A DNA stretch of 64,000 bases from Branchiostoma lanceolatum (GCF_035083965.1 NC_089724.1:23030474-23094473), one strand, 5' to 3'. Counted from the first letter of the stretch, positions 1-14,300 are shown. Made by a program: numbers and translations. The notes: generated by a model from the sequence alone, not told the origin.

Positions 1-2352
1 AGGCTGAAAGCACCCCTAGCAGTTGTACAAAAGTGTCAGAAGATAGAACACTTTCACACTATTGCATTGTTGAGAGCTTATGTAACACTCTTTTAATCTA
101 AATGTAGAATCAGCCAGGCTTGTGAGATAGGTTGGAGTTGTCAGTGAAGTTGTCAGTTGATAACAGGAAAGTAGCTATTACTATTCAGTCGCTCGCGACT
201 CAATTTAGGAAATGTATTCATAACCTGGTACAAGATTGAAATGAAAAAATTGTTGAGTTGTGATGTGTATATTGCCTACACTTAACAGCACATGAGCTAA
301 AGTTGCCTTGAAGGTATGTGTTGAAATAGAGATCACTGTAGGAAGGTGTTTTTTTTCAAATTGTTCTTAAAAGCACTCAAGTAGCTATAGGAGGTGTCAC
401 TTATAATGGGAGTGGATTATCTTGTGGAAATTCTATTGCCAACCTTACAAAGTTGGAAAAAGTTACAGGAAAGCTTTTCTGGAATTTCGGAGTTGAACAT
501 AGGATTATGCATCCTTCTGTTTTTTCTTTTTTTTAAATTTTTAATCTTACTTACAAGTTTACAATCTTATCTCGCACGATGTCCGGACTTTGTGAAACTG
601 TGTAGGGTTTCCTTTGTATGAATTTACATGTAGGTTTATGTTAAAAATGCAACAGCTATATGACATAATATTGATAAACACATAGTTTCAAAGGACATTT
701 ATGGATGAGGAATAATGTAGATGTAACTAGATTCAAGGAGAATATTTCACTATTCCCACAGCAGCACTATATCAACTAAAGACTTCTTGTAAATATCAAA
801 GTATATACCTGCTTATAACTGGGGTTCATCCAACTTAGAAAGATTTGGATTTTTTACGGAGTTGTAGTTATGAATTTTAATTCAATAGCTTATACAGCTA
901 CTCACCAAAATAGAAAGTAATATGCTATATGCAGACATCGCTATAAATAGTATAAGTAACATGTGTATGTAGGTGTACATGAAAGTATTGCTGCATTTGA
1001 CATGTTGCAGAATGGTGTACAACTCATTTTAGACTTGTAGACGAGTGTATGCCTTGTTCTCTCCCAGTTGATTTGGCCTGATCGATAATATGAATCCTGT
1101 ACTTCAGGAAGGCAAGGACAAATGTGTAAATTTGATCCGTTATCGTGCTCCCCCAGGAAGTCCCATATCGACCGTCCATGAAACAGCAATTCCCTGTTAT
1201 CACAATTAAAGTATGGAAGATGACAGAGTGATATGTCTCCATGCATCTCTTTTCATCATAAGAGAGTTTCAATCAATAATATATTCATCCACAGTAGACA
1301 CGTTTTGAGCCATCTTGCTGGTCAAAGTCAAGAGTCGCCTCATAAAAACAGTCGCTGCCAATTGATTTTCTAGGGATATGACAGTATGCAATTTTTTATA
1401 ATATCACTGCATGTCAAAGTGGGATCCCATCTCTGCTTGGTCTAGGTGGAGCAAGTAGCTTCTCTCTTAACTCTCAGTACTTTTCCTCAGTATAGCCATG
1501 CTTCTTTTCTGGTAATAAACCCAGTAAGTATCCTGTGATTAATTCATTTGAATTCATGGAGAAGTCAACCGAGTTGTTTCAAATCCCGTTTGCTCATTGG
1601 GCTAGTGAGTCTCTCAGAGTGTCATGTACTGATGATGTAGTATTGAGTTTGTTTAACCTTGCCCATTCTCAGAGCTCATCCTTGCACAAAAGACATGTCG
1701 CTTGCGGCATGTAGTCTAGGTCAGCAGGGTGAAAGTTAAACTTTAGCCATTGTGTGGAAAGAAGAACACGTGTGTGGAAAACATGATAACCACTTGTGTG
1801 GAAGACATGATAACACTTGTCAAATGTGTTCTGACTTCAGCCCAGATCTGGTGCCCTTGTCAGAAGAGCCAGTGGAGTCAACTTGGCAGGACTCTGGGGC
1901 CCTGGCTATCTTGTTAGCCCTGATGAAGGGCTGGACCTGCATTAGTGTGAGCCTTAGGATGGTGCCGCGATGTCTCTGTGCACTATAGGACTGAATCAAT
2001 AGGTGTCCACCGAGATGGATGGCACTCGCCACCATACTGATAGTCTGTTGTGAGAGCAAGAATGAAGGCTGTTGCAGATTTAATTACATGTATTTGGTTC
2101 TTTGAATTGCCTCAAGAAACTTGTGGGGCTTCATGGAATGGCCGTCAGGATCAGTAAGTGGCTTTAGATACCACCGTTGTTGGGCTTTAGTTTGTTCTGT
2201 AGGGCTGGATTGACCTACAAAATGTGGCCCATGGAGTGATGTGGATTGGGAGAATATTCAGACCAGGAATGGAAGCATCATGAGTGTGATGGAAGTTGAG
2301 GAAGTTTGTGTGACTAAACTTGCTGAAGCGTCAGGTTCTTCTTTGGAATAAA
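1..2352. other. No gene seen (intron or intergenic)
   Basis: AT-rich sequence with many stops in all frames. The open frames here are short and lack flanking splice sites or recognisable protein features. One TACATGTA octamer sits near 625 and another near 2083. It may be part of a long intron of the gene whose last exon lies at 18159, but nothing in the sequence proves that. Confidence 0.5.
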
Positions 2353-2738
2353 CCACCCTCGTAAACCAGGACCGCCTATCGCTCGACGTTACATCACGAG
2401 CGTAAGCGGCCCTGGTAAACAGACCAGTCACATATGGTTATGGCAGGTCGACGAGACTTGCTCATGAATAATTAATGAGCTGACCTTATTTGGCACAAAC
2501 GGCAGTTGTAGCTCATGAATAATTAATGATCTAGCCGTAACACGTAACCTGATTAGTTGACAGCTTCCCAGCGTTCTTTGCACGCTGGCTTCCGATGAAA
2601 GGAAGCAAACCCTCTGATTGGCTAAAGCTGTTTTGGTGGTGACGTCATCGTAACCATATGTGACGGGTCTTTTTACCAGGGCCGCTTACGCTCGCGATGT
2701 AACGTCGAGCGATAGGCGGTCCTGGTTTACGAGGGTGG
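2353..2738. mobile_element. Non-autonomous TIR element (MITE-like), 386 bp
   Basis: The ends are inverted repeats of about 88 bp (2353-2440 and 2651-2738) beginning CCACCCTCGTAAACCAGG. They match at all but a few positions. AATAAA flanks both sides directly (2347-2352 and 2739-2744), so a target duplication of at least 6 bp is likely; GGAATAAA is possible if the terminal GG is counted in the duplication. The interior has two near copies of GCTCATGAATAATTAATGA. No transposase frame exists inside. This fits a DNA-transposon-derived MITE; the 6-8 bp duplication is compatible with hAT but does not fix the superfamily. Confidence 0.8.
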
Positions 2739-5700
2739 AATAAACTGGCATGGCCAAACGATCAGATTCATCACAGCCCTTTTTGCATCATTGTGTAGCG
2801 GAGAGAAGGTTTTGTTACAAAGCTGCATGAAGGTAAAGAAAAGTTTGTATCAGCAGAAAGGTCAACAGGTACATGTATCTACTCCCCCTCCCCTGAGAGC
2901 ATCTTCACAATCTGTGTCTTTGTTTTGTGCTGCATAACTGGAGTGACACTGCTTTGATGTCACCAATAAGTTACTCCCTTGTGAGAGAAGACTAGCATGC
3001 AACCTACCCGTCGTCGCATCAGCTCTGACATGCAGTGCATTTGTAGTGTCTAGTGATGGATTGCTTTGCTAAGCTCGGATTATGGCTCAATGTTGCCTGC
3101 CATGGGGGGGTCCCCATTGCCATGAGATTGCACATGTATGCCAGATGGCAATTTTTTACTGAACAACATCTACTAGTGGAGAAGGAACTACTTAGAAAAG
3201 GAGCTGCTACATGCATCAACATGATACCTTACATTACATGTTGCATTAAAGCACCCCTGCACAATTCCTCAAGTCACAACACACAACTGAAGGGCTTTCT
3301 GACACCAAGGTCTCAACGTTTTGTTTCTTTAGGTCCATTGTGCAAAGTCATTGTGCTCAGTAATTACAGGTGTTCCTCCTCTGAAAGTCACATTGCAATT
3401 TACATGACATTGATATTTACGCACCTACCCAATAGAGCCCTCTATGTGACCCTCAATGTGCAAATGTTTGATAGCTATCTAATTTGATCTGCACATAAAC
3501 GAGTTGTAATGACTATGGTGTTTTAATTGTTCCCAACTCCCAAGTCATCAGTCTGTGGGAACTACAGTGCCAAGGCAATTAAGATTTTCCTGCTGTTTTT
3601 GGGGGAGGGGTCACCTCCCCAGGACAGGGAATTCACACCCTGCCTGTCAAAGTCATTATGAGATTGGCTCATTGTCAATCAATTATTTGCAAAGACTGAT
3701 TTTTTACCCTGTTATCTTTCTTTCTGTTGTAACTAAATTGGTGCACGGTAAGGTAATAGCAAAATTTACACCAAAAATCGTTACTCAAGCAACAGTTACT
3801 GGATAAAATTTTGAAACAGTCATATGTTTCAGACATAGCAAAATGTGCTTACTAAAAGGGACATAGTTCAATTGATAATTTACATTGTCAGTTTTTGTAA
3901 TTTTCAAGTATAATACCCATTATATTGAAAGCTGGTTTAAATTATTCCGTAGGAAATAAGTCAGAAAGGCCTTGAAATACTTAGTCATTTAAGTTTGAAG
4001 TCACCTTGATGGAATAAAAATCGATTTTCACTTCAGTCCTTTGAGTCAAATGTGTTGGAACGGCCTTGAAATTCTAAGAGACGCCTCTTCTACTCTTGTT
4101 CTGCATGTTTGACTCCATCTCCCGAAGCTGCACAACTATATTGAACAGATGGCACATAATTCTGGGTGAAAGAGTGGCGCAGCACATAGTAATCAACCCG
4201 TAAAATATGTTTGTGCGATGCGCTGTCATTTGCACTGCTTTAATGGAAAGCCTACAAATTAGGCAAGTGTCATAAACATTAATATGGAGGTGGCAACAGT
4301 TTGCACCAATCTAACATAAAACAAATATTGGAAACGAGAGGTGCTAGTTTATGACTCTGACCTTCAGCAAAATGGCAGCACTGCACATGTTGATCTCCTC
4401 TGTAACCTGGTGTCAATTAAGTTGTTTTGTAGATTACAAGGTGGACCTTCTTTTTTACTAATTGCTTAACCTTGTTGACCAATCTTTGCTAATTACCAGT
4501 TACAGTACCAAATTGATGGATATGTTCTATAGTTTTCTTTGTTAGTTCCAAAAGGAAAACATTTTTATAATTTATAACCAAATGAAAATGCCGGTATAAA
4601 AGACAATTGAAAGAATTGATTTCTGATATGTAACAAACAAGATGTATTTCTTCGTGTAATTCTACATGTACTTGTACATGTATGCTTGTGATGTTAATTC
4701 ATACTTTCTGTGTTCATCTTGTCCTAGCTAATTTACTGTTTGTGATCAAGCTGCGCCAGCTGCATCCAATCGTGTTACTAATACTGCCATTGACCGCGCA
4801 GCCAGACTCTGCCTCAACTGTTCATGTGCATTGTGGCGCCATATACACACACATTAATTCCCCATCATACATTGTAGTCCGCCTGTAATTGAGTTGCCTC
4901 CAGAGTTCTTCTATTCCTCCCGTCCTTTCCTGACAGGACGGTGACTTTGCTTTCTCGATCAATCATACTTAGGAGTCTATCCAGCCAAACTGACCCGTGT
5001 GATCCTGCATTATTGAAGGTCTGTGAGTGACTTTAATGGCAGGCTGCATTGTAGCGTGCTGGTCTATTATTGCTTCTCTTCCCAGAAATGTCATGGTTTG
5101 GAAGGGCAATGGCTTGTGTAGTATCTGTGGATAGCAACACACGGTCGGACCTGTGATGTGGGACAGTTCTGGCAACCATGCAGAGAGCATGAGGGAAAGT
5201 TTTTGAGAATCCAAATAAGATTGAGAGAAGAGTCTAGAACAATTTTGTGTATGGGGAAATGGTGTTTACTAGAATGGAAGAACCCTGGCTACAGGTTCAT
5301 GTACTCACTCTAACTCTAAGGTATAATTAGAGTACCTAACCTCTTGCCTTCTTTTGTTTTGTCCAACTTCAAAGCCAGAAACTGAAGCATTGCACTCCAA
5401 GCCTAATTTGCTTTTTAACGCCCCCTCATAAATCTCCAAATTCCAAAAAGTGAACTGTGTACGCTTATCCTAGTGTCAAAATGTTAATACATGTAATAAA
5501 TTAGTTTTATCTTAGACACCATATCCTCCTCCATGGGTAATAACTTTTCCCTATATAGGTTTGGTTTGTACCGCCCCCATGGGCCTGCTGTTATTGTTAT
5601 TATTTTCCCATCTCCAAAGCAGTGAACCAAGGCTGACGCAATACATGTAGTTCCAGCAAGGCCATGTAGATTTTATTCTATGGATGGCATCTGATTGCAC

Positions 5701-5850
5701 AAGCCGTCACCCCCATCCACTCCCTCAAACTAAAAGATGACACTTGACAGATAATCCTGTGGTCGAATGTGAAAATGTGATTCTAAAACTTTGCTTTTTG
5801 AGATATACAGTGTTTGCGTTGACTTTCCCAACCCCACTATCTTACGCAAG
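2739..5850. other. No gene seen
   Basis: There are no convincing exons. Near 3783-3805 a short motif (CAAGCAACAGTTACTGG) resembles the hairpin at 24584-24650, suggesting a dispersed repeat. TACATGTA copies occur near 2870, 4670, 5489 and 5641. The longest frame (3053-3487) has no domain or splice support. Confidence 0.5.
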
Positions 5851-8300
5851 TATCTGTATCTGTATCTATATAGCCGGTATAACCGCCATCAAGCGTAACA
5901 CACCAGCTTCGCAGGCACGCGGCGCGGTAGCAGCTGGTCATATTACACCGAACGGTCTGTTACACCTAGTCTTTGCATATCTGACTGCAACCGTTCTTTA
6001 AAGCTACTTAGTGATGAAGCTCCTACAGTACTTGATGACAACGAGTTCCATTCTACTATGGTTCTCGGGAAATACGAATTTTTGAACACGTCAATCCTTG
6101 GCTGATAACTCTGGTACTTAAAAGCATGACTATTTCTGGTCCTCTTCTGAGCTGGCATTAGATACTTATCAGTCGGTACGTCCACAAGTTTATTAGTCAT
6201 CTTGTACATCATGCAAAGTCTGGACATTGTTCTCCTGTCCTCAAGTGACATCCATTGCAGGTCTGCTTTCATTTTTGTTACACTGGCGTCCCTTTCATAG
6301 TTGTTCGTGCAGAATCTGGCAGCTTGGTTCTGCACCCTCTCGAGTTTATCTATATCCTTCTTTGTGTATGGATCCCAAACTGTTGCAGCATATTCAAGGT
6401 TCGGTCTTACTAGAGACGTGTATGCAAGTGATTTTACCTTTGCTGGGCATGCCCACAAATTATGTTTGATCACTCCCAATGTCTGTTTAGCCTTAGTTGT
6501 TACTTTGTTGATATGGGTGTTCCACTTTAGCCCCGTTGTTAATGTAACGCCTAGGTACGGGTGGCTCTTTGCTGTTGCTAGAGCCTGTCCACAGAACTGG
6601 TAGGTGGTTACAATTGGGTTTCGTTTGTTTGTTATATGCATGATGTAACATTTTTCCGGATTAAACTGCATTAGCCATCTGCTTTGCCATTCTTCGAGTG
6701 TGTTCAAATCTTCTTGCAAAAGCTGTGAATCACTCTGTGTGGACAACTCTATATATAACAGGCAGTCATCGGCAAATAACCTAACATTTGAATCAAGCTG
6801 GTCTGGTAAGTCATTTATGTACAGGAGGAAGAGTAACGGTCCCAGAACAGTTCCCTGTGGTACGCCTGACGCAACTCTAACTGGAGCTGAGGCCTTGCCT
6901 TCTACCACTACCGTCTGTTGCCTATTGGTCAAGAAAGCCTTCAACCAATTTAGTGTGGTGCCTTGAATTCCGTAGTGCTCTAGTTTAGTGATGAGTCTGC
7001 TATGTGGGACTTTATCGAAAGCTTTAGTAAAATCAAGAATTGCTAGATCTACCTGTTTTTTACTGTTCAGTGCGCCAGCTATGTCGTGAGCTGTCAATAT
7101 AAGCTGTGTTTCTGTGGATCGCTTTGCTCTGAATCCATGTTGGTAGTCAGTCAATATGTTGAAACTTTCTAAGTGTTTCATGACATGACTATGGATAATG
7201 TGTTCAAGTAGTTTTACAGGATATACAGGTCAGTGATACAGGTTGGTAGTTGCCGGGGACAGCTCTATCTCCCTTTTTAAAAATGGCACATATATTTGCA
7301 TCCCTCCAGTCTTTGGGAATTTCTCCTGTGTCTAACGAGTGTTGGAAAATATTGGTTAACACAGGTGCTATTTCGGTGGCTGTCATTTTGAGGAACCAAG
7401 GAGGTATTTGGTCTGGACCAGATGCTTTAGATGGATTGAGACCTTGGAGCATTTTTTCGACACCATTAGGGGAAATCACTATGTGTTCCATGGGAGGGGT
7501 AGAGGGCTGTCCGAGAGTTGGCATGTTTGTTGTGTCTTCCTCTGTGAACACACTTTTAAACTGTGAACTGAGTGCCTCTGCTTTTTTCTCGCTATCACTG
7601 ACAATGGAATTACCAATCTTTAGAGGGGCTACGCCGACAAGGTCTCTTCTTAGGCCTTTTATGTATGACCAGAATGTTTTGGGTTTGTCAATTATGGCTT
7701 CCCCCAGTATGTCTGCCACATATTTTGAATGTGCTGCTCTTATGCTTTTCTGTACGCCCTTCTTAACTCTCTTGTATTTGTTCATGTCTTCCTCTCGCCC
7801 TGTTCTCTTTGCTTTGTTGTAAAGACGTTGTTTCTTACGACAATGCCTTCTTAGGTTTCTGTTGAACCAAGGCAGGTTGTATCTGCTTGATGTTGTTTTA
7901 CTAGGGATGTGCAAGTTCATCGTGTGCTTTATTTTGTCTTTAAAATCATCCCACTTCTGTGTCACGGACATATCCTCGGTTCGTTTGTTAAAGTTCGTTG
8001 CATAATCACTTAGGTCACTCTTGATGGCCGGTTCATCAGCTTTAGTTCGAATGTACACTTTTCTCTTGGGTTTCCTGTTTTGTTTGGGTGCAAGGTTGAC
8101 ATCCACCAATACCATGTCGTGGTCACTTATTCCAGGAACTACTGTGGTCTTTTCGATTATGTTTGGGTTATTAACTAAGACCAGGTCCAAGAGATTACCA
8201 TTCCTAGTGGGCTCTTGAACTGTTTGGAATAACCCATGGTTATCCACTAAGTGCAGTAGCTTCGAATTCTGTGCCTGTCCTGAATTGCCAGTATAATGAC
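5851..8300 (-). mobile_element. CR1-like (Jockey-group) LINE, 5'-truncated, one frameshift
   Basis: A minus-strand non-LTR retrotransposon of about 2.45 kb. From its 5' end it encodes the C-terminal part of an AP-type endonuclease (SDHD motif, LDLVLVNNP), then a reverse transcriptase with DFTKAFDKVPHSRL, SGVPQGTVLGPLL and FADD. It ends in a short UTR and a tail of TATCTG units (GATACA on the coding strand), typical of CR1/L2-type 3' ends. The N-terminal endonuclease half and any ORF1 are missing, so the copy is 5'-truncated near 8300. No clear target duplication was seen. A related 3' fragment lies at 34315-34432 in the opposite orientation. LINE group assignment is from motif order only. Confidence 0.9.
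5943..7181 (-). pseudogene. LINE reverse transcriptase, C-terminal open frame
   Basis: A 412-codon open frame covering most of the reverse transcriptase and the thumb/C-terminal region. The metal-binding aspartates are visible: one in DFTKAFDKVP near residue 50, and the FADD pair near residue 135. A late conserved block (WNSLSSSTVGASSLSSF) is typical of LINE C-termini. The frame continues upstream of the listed start as far as the frameshift at 7212-7215. The catalytic residues are intact, but the missing 5' part and the frameshift argue against autonomous activity. Confidence 0.85.
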
Positions 8301-8322
8301 AGGCAAGCCAAGCTTCCCCCAC
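7204..8322 (-). pseudogene. LINE endonuclease C-terminus and reverse transcriptase N-terminus
   Basis: A 372-codon frame. Residues from about 20 to 90 resemble the end of an AP endonuclease (LDLVLVNNP, then GISDHD). After a basic linker come the RT entry blocks (GPDQIPPWFLK, NYQPVSLT). The frame ends prematurely just after the NYQPVSL block. The next block resumes in another frame about ten nucleotides on, consistent with one surplus base in the T4 run at 7212-7215. The first roughly ten residues probably lie outside the element, since similarity to LINE proteins starts near 8300. Confidence 0.85.
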
Positions 8323-11300
8323 AGATTATTGCTGACAGCCACAACACAATTACACCCTTCAAGGCAGCCATTGCTGGGTTGTGTGCAGATTTCTCAAGTG
8401 CCGTAATCACTCATGCAGGTTGCTAGAACACTTTGCAACACTCCAATTTACCGAAGGAGCGTCTCCTGTGTTTTGCCTTGTTAGGAGTAGGCTTGTGGAT
8501 AATGCAGCATTTTGGGCAGAACAGTGTGTGAGAACTATGGGATAAACCACTTTAGGTTGTGAAGAATGTACCAGTTTCTGTAAGTCAGCTTCACGAACTG
8601 GACAACCAACTTGATTTGACATCAGTATTTGGTATGAATTGAAGGATAGACACTCAGGTACTTAAATGTATTGCTCAGGCATATGAATGCACACTGCCAG
8701 AAAAAAGAATTGCACCTCAAACAAAAATTGTCCCTATCACTCAGTAGCAAGGACAAACTTCTAATTTTCTTGAACATTTCCCACTTTTACATCCCTTTAA
8801 AATTCTTTGTTATCTGTTGCCAAATCCTTTCTTGAAATAGTACCATATACTGTAACGGTAGTTTTATACGATTGTTAGTATAAGCTCATACTTCATTGAT
8901 ATGGCAATGCCGGGTCTGGTGCTGACATAAGTACATCAGTCTAAAGCTGTATTTAGCTTGTGGCCAAGGTCAGAGAGGACACATGAATCTTACTGTAGTT
9001 ATGATGATTTACAGTGTGATTGTCAGATGCTCTTTTACACCTCGGCCATCAACGGTGTGAACATTGCCAGCTGTGGCCTAGTTCTGTCATTGACATCCAG
9101 AAAACTATTTCATACAAATGACTCATGAAGAACTGGCGACCTCTGCAAAGTTTTCAAGGTCGATTACAAATGTTGGTTACATGTAGACCTGCCATGTTGA
9201 TATGCATTAATTTTGTACATTTACACAAAATGATGACATAGTGTTAATTCAGGGGGCACATTATTTCTTCCAGTTCTTTTTTTGGTTTGAATGTAACCTT
9301 GCCAATTATCTTCCCTCCAGCAGGCATCTACATTTCTTAGCAGCCCATAGTTACAAGTTTCACCTTCAAGTTGCTACCTTGGCATAGGAATGATTACTAC
9401 GGTTGCTTTTAACCTAGTTTTGATTCAAACATACAATATGCGGCTTAGGCAGATTTGTATCGTTTAGTGGGCCTGTTGCTTCCTTAAAAGCCAGGATTAA
9501 GTTGGTGTGGAGAGTTTTATCTGTTTGTGTGACCCAGCCCCGATGACTAATTTTATCCTCCGGTGATTTATCAAGTACAATCCACTCAACCATCAGCTTG
9601 CATCTAAACCAAAGTGCGTCATGTCTAAAGATAGGTGAGTGCTGCAAATTGAGAGGGATTCCTAAACATCAGCTCCCTGACTCAGATAAAAGCTTTACCT
9701 CCACCTACATGTTAATAATTGTCTTATTCATCAGAGAAGCCAAGAGCGGCTTTGGTGGAAGTTAAGGTGTTAAAAGAGTTTGAAATGTCTAGGAGAGTGC
9801 TGCTAGCTGACCGACATAAAGGGCTTAACTTTCATGAAGGCCCAGATCAAAGGCATTGTAGCCTATTAGTGAGGAATAAGCTGGGAGGTGGGGGGTGATT
9901 TAATGGTGAAGTCAGACAGGAGAGTGCTCAATTCTAATTGAGGGATTTTGAAAGGCTTTGATACAGGCTTAGCCATGATACATACATGTTTTTGGGTGAC
10001 TGAAGTTGGTCAATTCAAATGAGAATTGTTGTTTGAAGTTTTATATTTAGGTTGTACATGTAATAAAGGTTGATTTGATGATCTAAAGCGTGCACCAAGA
10101 ATGCCCTTTCATGGAACAGTATGATCTACTGTCATGGGCAGGGTGAAGATGTGTTTATGTACTAAGATATCCTTGTTATATTGTTGTCTTCCAAACTGCA
10201 ACTGACAAATCAACATACTGCCCGTTGATCAACAAGCAATATTGTTTAATGAAAGAAAGGGCTTTAACCTGTTTGGCCGGTGTACAGTCTTACGCAGGGG
10301 GTGTTTCTGCAGGAAGTGCTGCAAAGGTCACTCTGCCTAATGATAGCTCCCAGCACAGCTTCTCGGACACGAGAATGGGCAAGGGGTCAGCAGGTCCGCT
10401 GCCCAATAAATCCACATCAGTGCTTTCCTCTTAGCGGAACGTCCTCTCAAGAGTGCCGCTAATTTCTCATGATGAAAATGTTCTGAATGACCTAGTTCTG
10501 AAGTGCAGAGTCCGTACATTGCCGGGCTGATGAAGGTGATGGGGTCAGGGATGTTATTCTCCAGGAGATGCTGCTTGGGGCACACAAATCTTACACACGT
10601 CATCAGCCCTACTTGATGAACAGAGTAATAAATATGATATAAAGTTATTTCAAATTGTTTTTTTACGCTTGAAGTTAACTCTGCAAGTTACATACTAAAT
10701 CATTTACACTACCAACTGTCTGTAAGACTTAAAAACTATCATTTCTGTTCATTATAGTGTATGCAAAAATTTAGATGAAGAACCTCAGAGTACTGTCTTT
10801 AGCAGCAAGTGCAATCTACTCAATGACTGATCTTCGAATTATCCTATATAGTTCAAAATCAAGTTTGCGCATCTTCTCTACCCAACCAGCTTTTGTGACA
10901 TTTTGATATTCTTGAACTATCAGGCATGGTTTTTCTTTGTCGTCAAAAATCAGGAAGGTTCTGATTCTGCATCCAGCCAGATAGTGTGTGCACCTGGTGT
11001 ACTTTTGTGCAAAACACTTGTACACAAAGTAAGAGAAAGTTCTAGCCAGATTGTCGTCCTTGTCAAGTCTAAATACCCACAGATTACAACATGGCATGTG
11101 ACTCTCAGCAGATGAAATGGGAATTGAATACCTGTCTGGGTTTGACATATGCTCTCTGCTTCATTGCGGATTACCTCCCATGTCTGATGATGGCCTAAGG
11201 CACAAGTCCGAGGAAATGAATGGGAAGGGCATGGATGGGGTGAACGATAGGATCACTGGGTCAGTTCTGGAACAGTAGCCAACATTATGCTGTCAATCTG

Positions 11301-14300
11301 TTGTTTATTGAGTTAATGGCCTGATTTTTGCAGCGTGCATAACTCCCTTTGTCCACAGGAGAGCATGTGAAATTGCTGACCGCAAGGCTAACCCAAACAT
11401 TTTCCTTCCCCAGCTGTACCAACACAGTTGTTCAGAAAGTGTTGAAGTATTTTCAACCAAATTGTTGCAGTTGTAACATTGATAATTTGACTTCCAAAAC
11501 TTCTTGAGGTTGCCGTATACAGTAAAATCAGGGATGCCAAAGTCCTTTAGCATATGACATTGAGCAAAGTGAAGCAAAGTCATCCATGAGTAGTTGCATG
11601 TCTTCTTTGATGTACATATAGATATACTCGTATTCATCTACCAGCCCATAGAGATAGCCATGATAAAGTAAACATGCCATATGCTGTGACCAGGCCAGCT
11701 TTACTAATAGCAGCCTGGAGTCAAACGCCTTCCACATTTATTAGGGCAGGAAAGGTCAGTAGATTCATCTCCTGATAGTGTGCTGCCAGCGCTTTCCTGT
11801 TAACCACCTCCTTTGGACGTGCGGTGCTCGTTCCTCACGGCTGCTGTGATCTGATTGACCCAGTTCTGTAACTTCTCGTGTAAGGCGCCCCCGGGGTATC
11901 TCATCCAATCCTGTTGCTGCGACAGAGTCCACCTAGACCCACCCACACAACTTTCTGTTCCATCTAAATTCGCTTACCGTCCAAACGGGATATGCATCTG
12001 CATTTGGCAATTTTGTTCCGTACCTTGAATTATGGTGTGTAGAAATTGCCGCCTTGAAATTGATGGAAGTCATAATGCAGAGCTTATCTTTCCAGTATAA
12101 GTAAACTAATGATCCATTTCAGCATGTAATGTACTCTAACTGTACCATACCGCAGGGACAAGAACCTAAATTAGAGGAGGAGGTTAGATCCCAATCAAGG
12201 GCCCTACATTTGTAAGATCCAACATCAGAGTTTCTTATCTGAATGATATAGCTGGAGAGCTTTTGCCTATCATGCGCTGCACAAATGTGTTGGGGGTGAT
12301 CCAATTTTTTGCAATTTACTGGCTTGTCTAGAAATCTCAGGCAAGATGAATGTGCCTCGGTAGAGCTCTCCTGGCCCACTGGGTAGCATACATAGTGCCC
12401 TCATACATACAGAAGTTCTGGCCTTCCTTTTCTGTACCACCAAGGTGCCCTTGTCTGTCACACTGGTACATGTAGTTAGGGGAACAAAGTAAACCTGGGG
12501 GAGTACATTTGGAGTCCATTTATGCTTTCAAATATATGAATCAATAATGCATCATGGTAGATTGTTGGAGAATTATTGTCCTTATTTGTCCAATCATTGA
12601 TGTAACAATAAGAAGCCACTGATTGCTGTATTGTGTTCACAGCATTCAAGTTTCACTTCACGTTTTTGGGCCAGTGAGGAAAAGAGTAGCTGATGTAACA
12701 TGACTTTTATGTTCATTTTAGGTTGACCGATTGAGGGAATATGGACTTTTACGACAAAGTGTTATCCATTGCAATTTATCTTGCAGAACTACATGCTCTA
12801 TTTAGTTTACTATCACAATTTCTAATCTAAAAAATCTGAATCTTGCTGTGTAAATTCCCATGGCAAACATTCCAAGAGGAATTTTTTATGTAAAAAAAAG
12901 GTTTTTATGTTCTTAGATTTTGGATCTTGCATTTTAGTTTGGTATGACAAGCAGCAAGGGTAATGGATGATTTTGTGTGATATGTTAGGTAACAGTTACT
13001 TGATACAAGACGTTGTACATGTACATGTTCACCAGTTATGACAACATTGGAAGGGTTTTAGTGCTCTGATGTGGTTCAAAGGAGAGGAGTATTGCTGCAA
13101 TAATTGGAGTAGACACAAACTCAAATTTTCTAATTTGTAGCCTGTAAGAAGCTCCAGTTGTAATGAAGAAAAACACTTCCGAGGATAACGTTTGAAGTGT
13201 CTAACTTTCTTCAGGTTTATGCGGGACCATTTTGTACCTGGCCAATCAATTGCAACTCAATCCACAGACATGTACAAACTCCCTGGAGTCATTCACATTT
13301 AAGGTGGGGAAGATGGTTTCCGTTTTGGCTGTTCTGATAGAGGCTGATTTTATGGTCATTTACAATGTGGCAATCTAAATTCATGGCTGTGGGGAGGAAC
13401 ACGGAATTGCGCACTGGTCATTTGAATGTTATGTGCCAATAACCGGATGTGCTTGTCACCTTAAATTTGTCTCATGCTTCAATGTTTTCTGTTCAGGACA
13501 AAGTTTTTTTGAGAAAAATCTTTTGTTTCCTGTTTATTTGAGATGGATGTAATTTTTAGCAAATGGGCAGATTTTGGAACAATTTATATTAATCACCACA
13601 AAGTGATAAAGAAGCCTAATTAATAGAGAAATGAAAGGGGAGTCTGATTTCAAGAGGTTGGAAAGATCCCATTAAGAAAAGAATTAAAGACATCTCATTT
13701 TCAAAGGTATTACATTAATAAGGCAACCCTCTTTTGATAAATTGTTGAAAGAAGTTTGCCTGGAATCTACTATTTTTGGATGACAAATCTGCCATATACT
13801 GTAACTGGTAACTTGTGATATTAAGAACCATGCGTCAGTCAGCAATCCTCTGATTTATTCCCATGCACTTCCACTATGACAGCAGCACTTATTTTTATGT
13901 CTAGCCAGATAAAGCAACAAACCATGCATATCCCTTCCATGTACATGTACATCTTTTGATGGACTTTCCCCCTCGCAAGAAAACTGATTCAGAAGCTTTT
14001 CATTTTTCCATGTATATTATGGGGAAACAAATTGCTCTGCACAGATGGGACAAATTGTATAGACTCCTTTCTGGCAATTTAAGAATTTTACAGACTAGAG
14101 GATGGGAGACAGTATGGTTCCAACTTCCACCCATAAATCATGCTGATTTTCTGCTAGATAGTCCAGGCATAGGTTGACACACACTATTTGTAAATGTACC
14201 TTTCACAGCAGTGTTCTTTCAATATGGCCTGATGAAAAAAAAATCCAGTCTGGCAGCTGAACAACAGGGGGCATTAGATATCAAAGGGTCTCCTGTTGGA

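Noticed and set aside
3053-3487. 144-codon open frame, plus strand
   Set aside because: No domain, no splice sites, irregular composition and an overlapping antisense frame; fits chance.
10816-11148. 110-codon minus-strand frame (MSNPDRYSIPISSAESHMPCC...), with another at 11305-11637
   Set aside because: Looks mildly protein-like, but no acceptor or donor frames it, nothing upstream or downstream joins it and no family was recognised.
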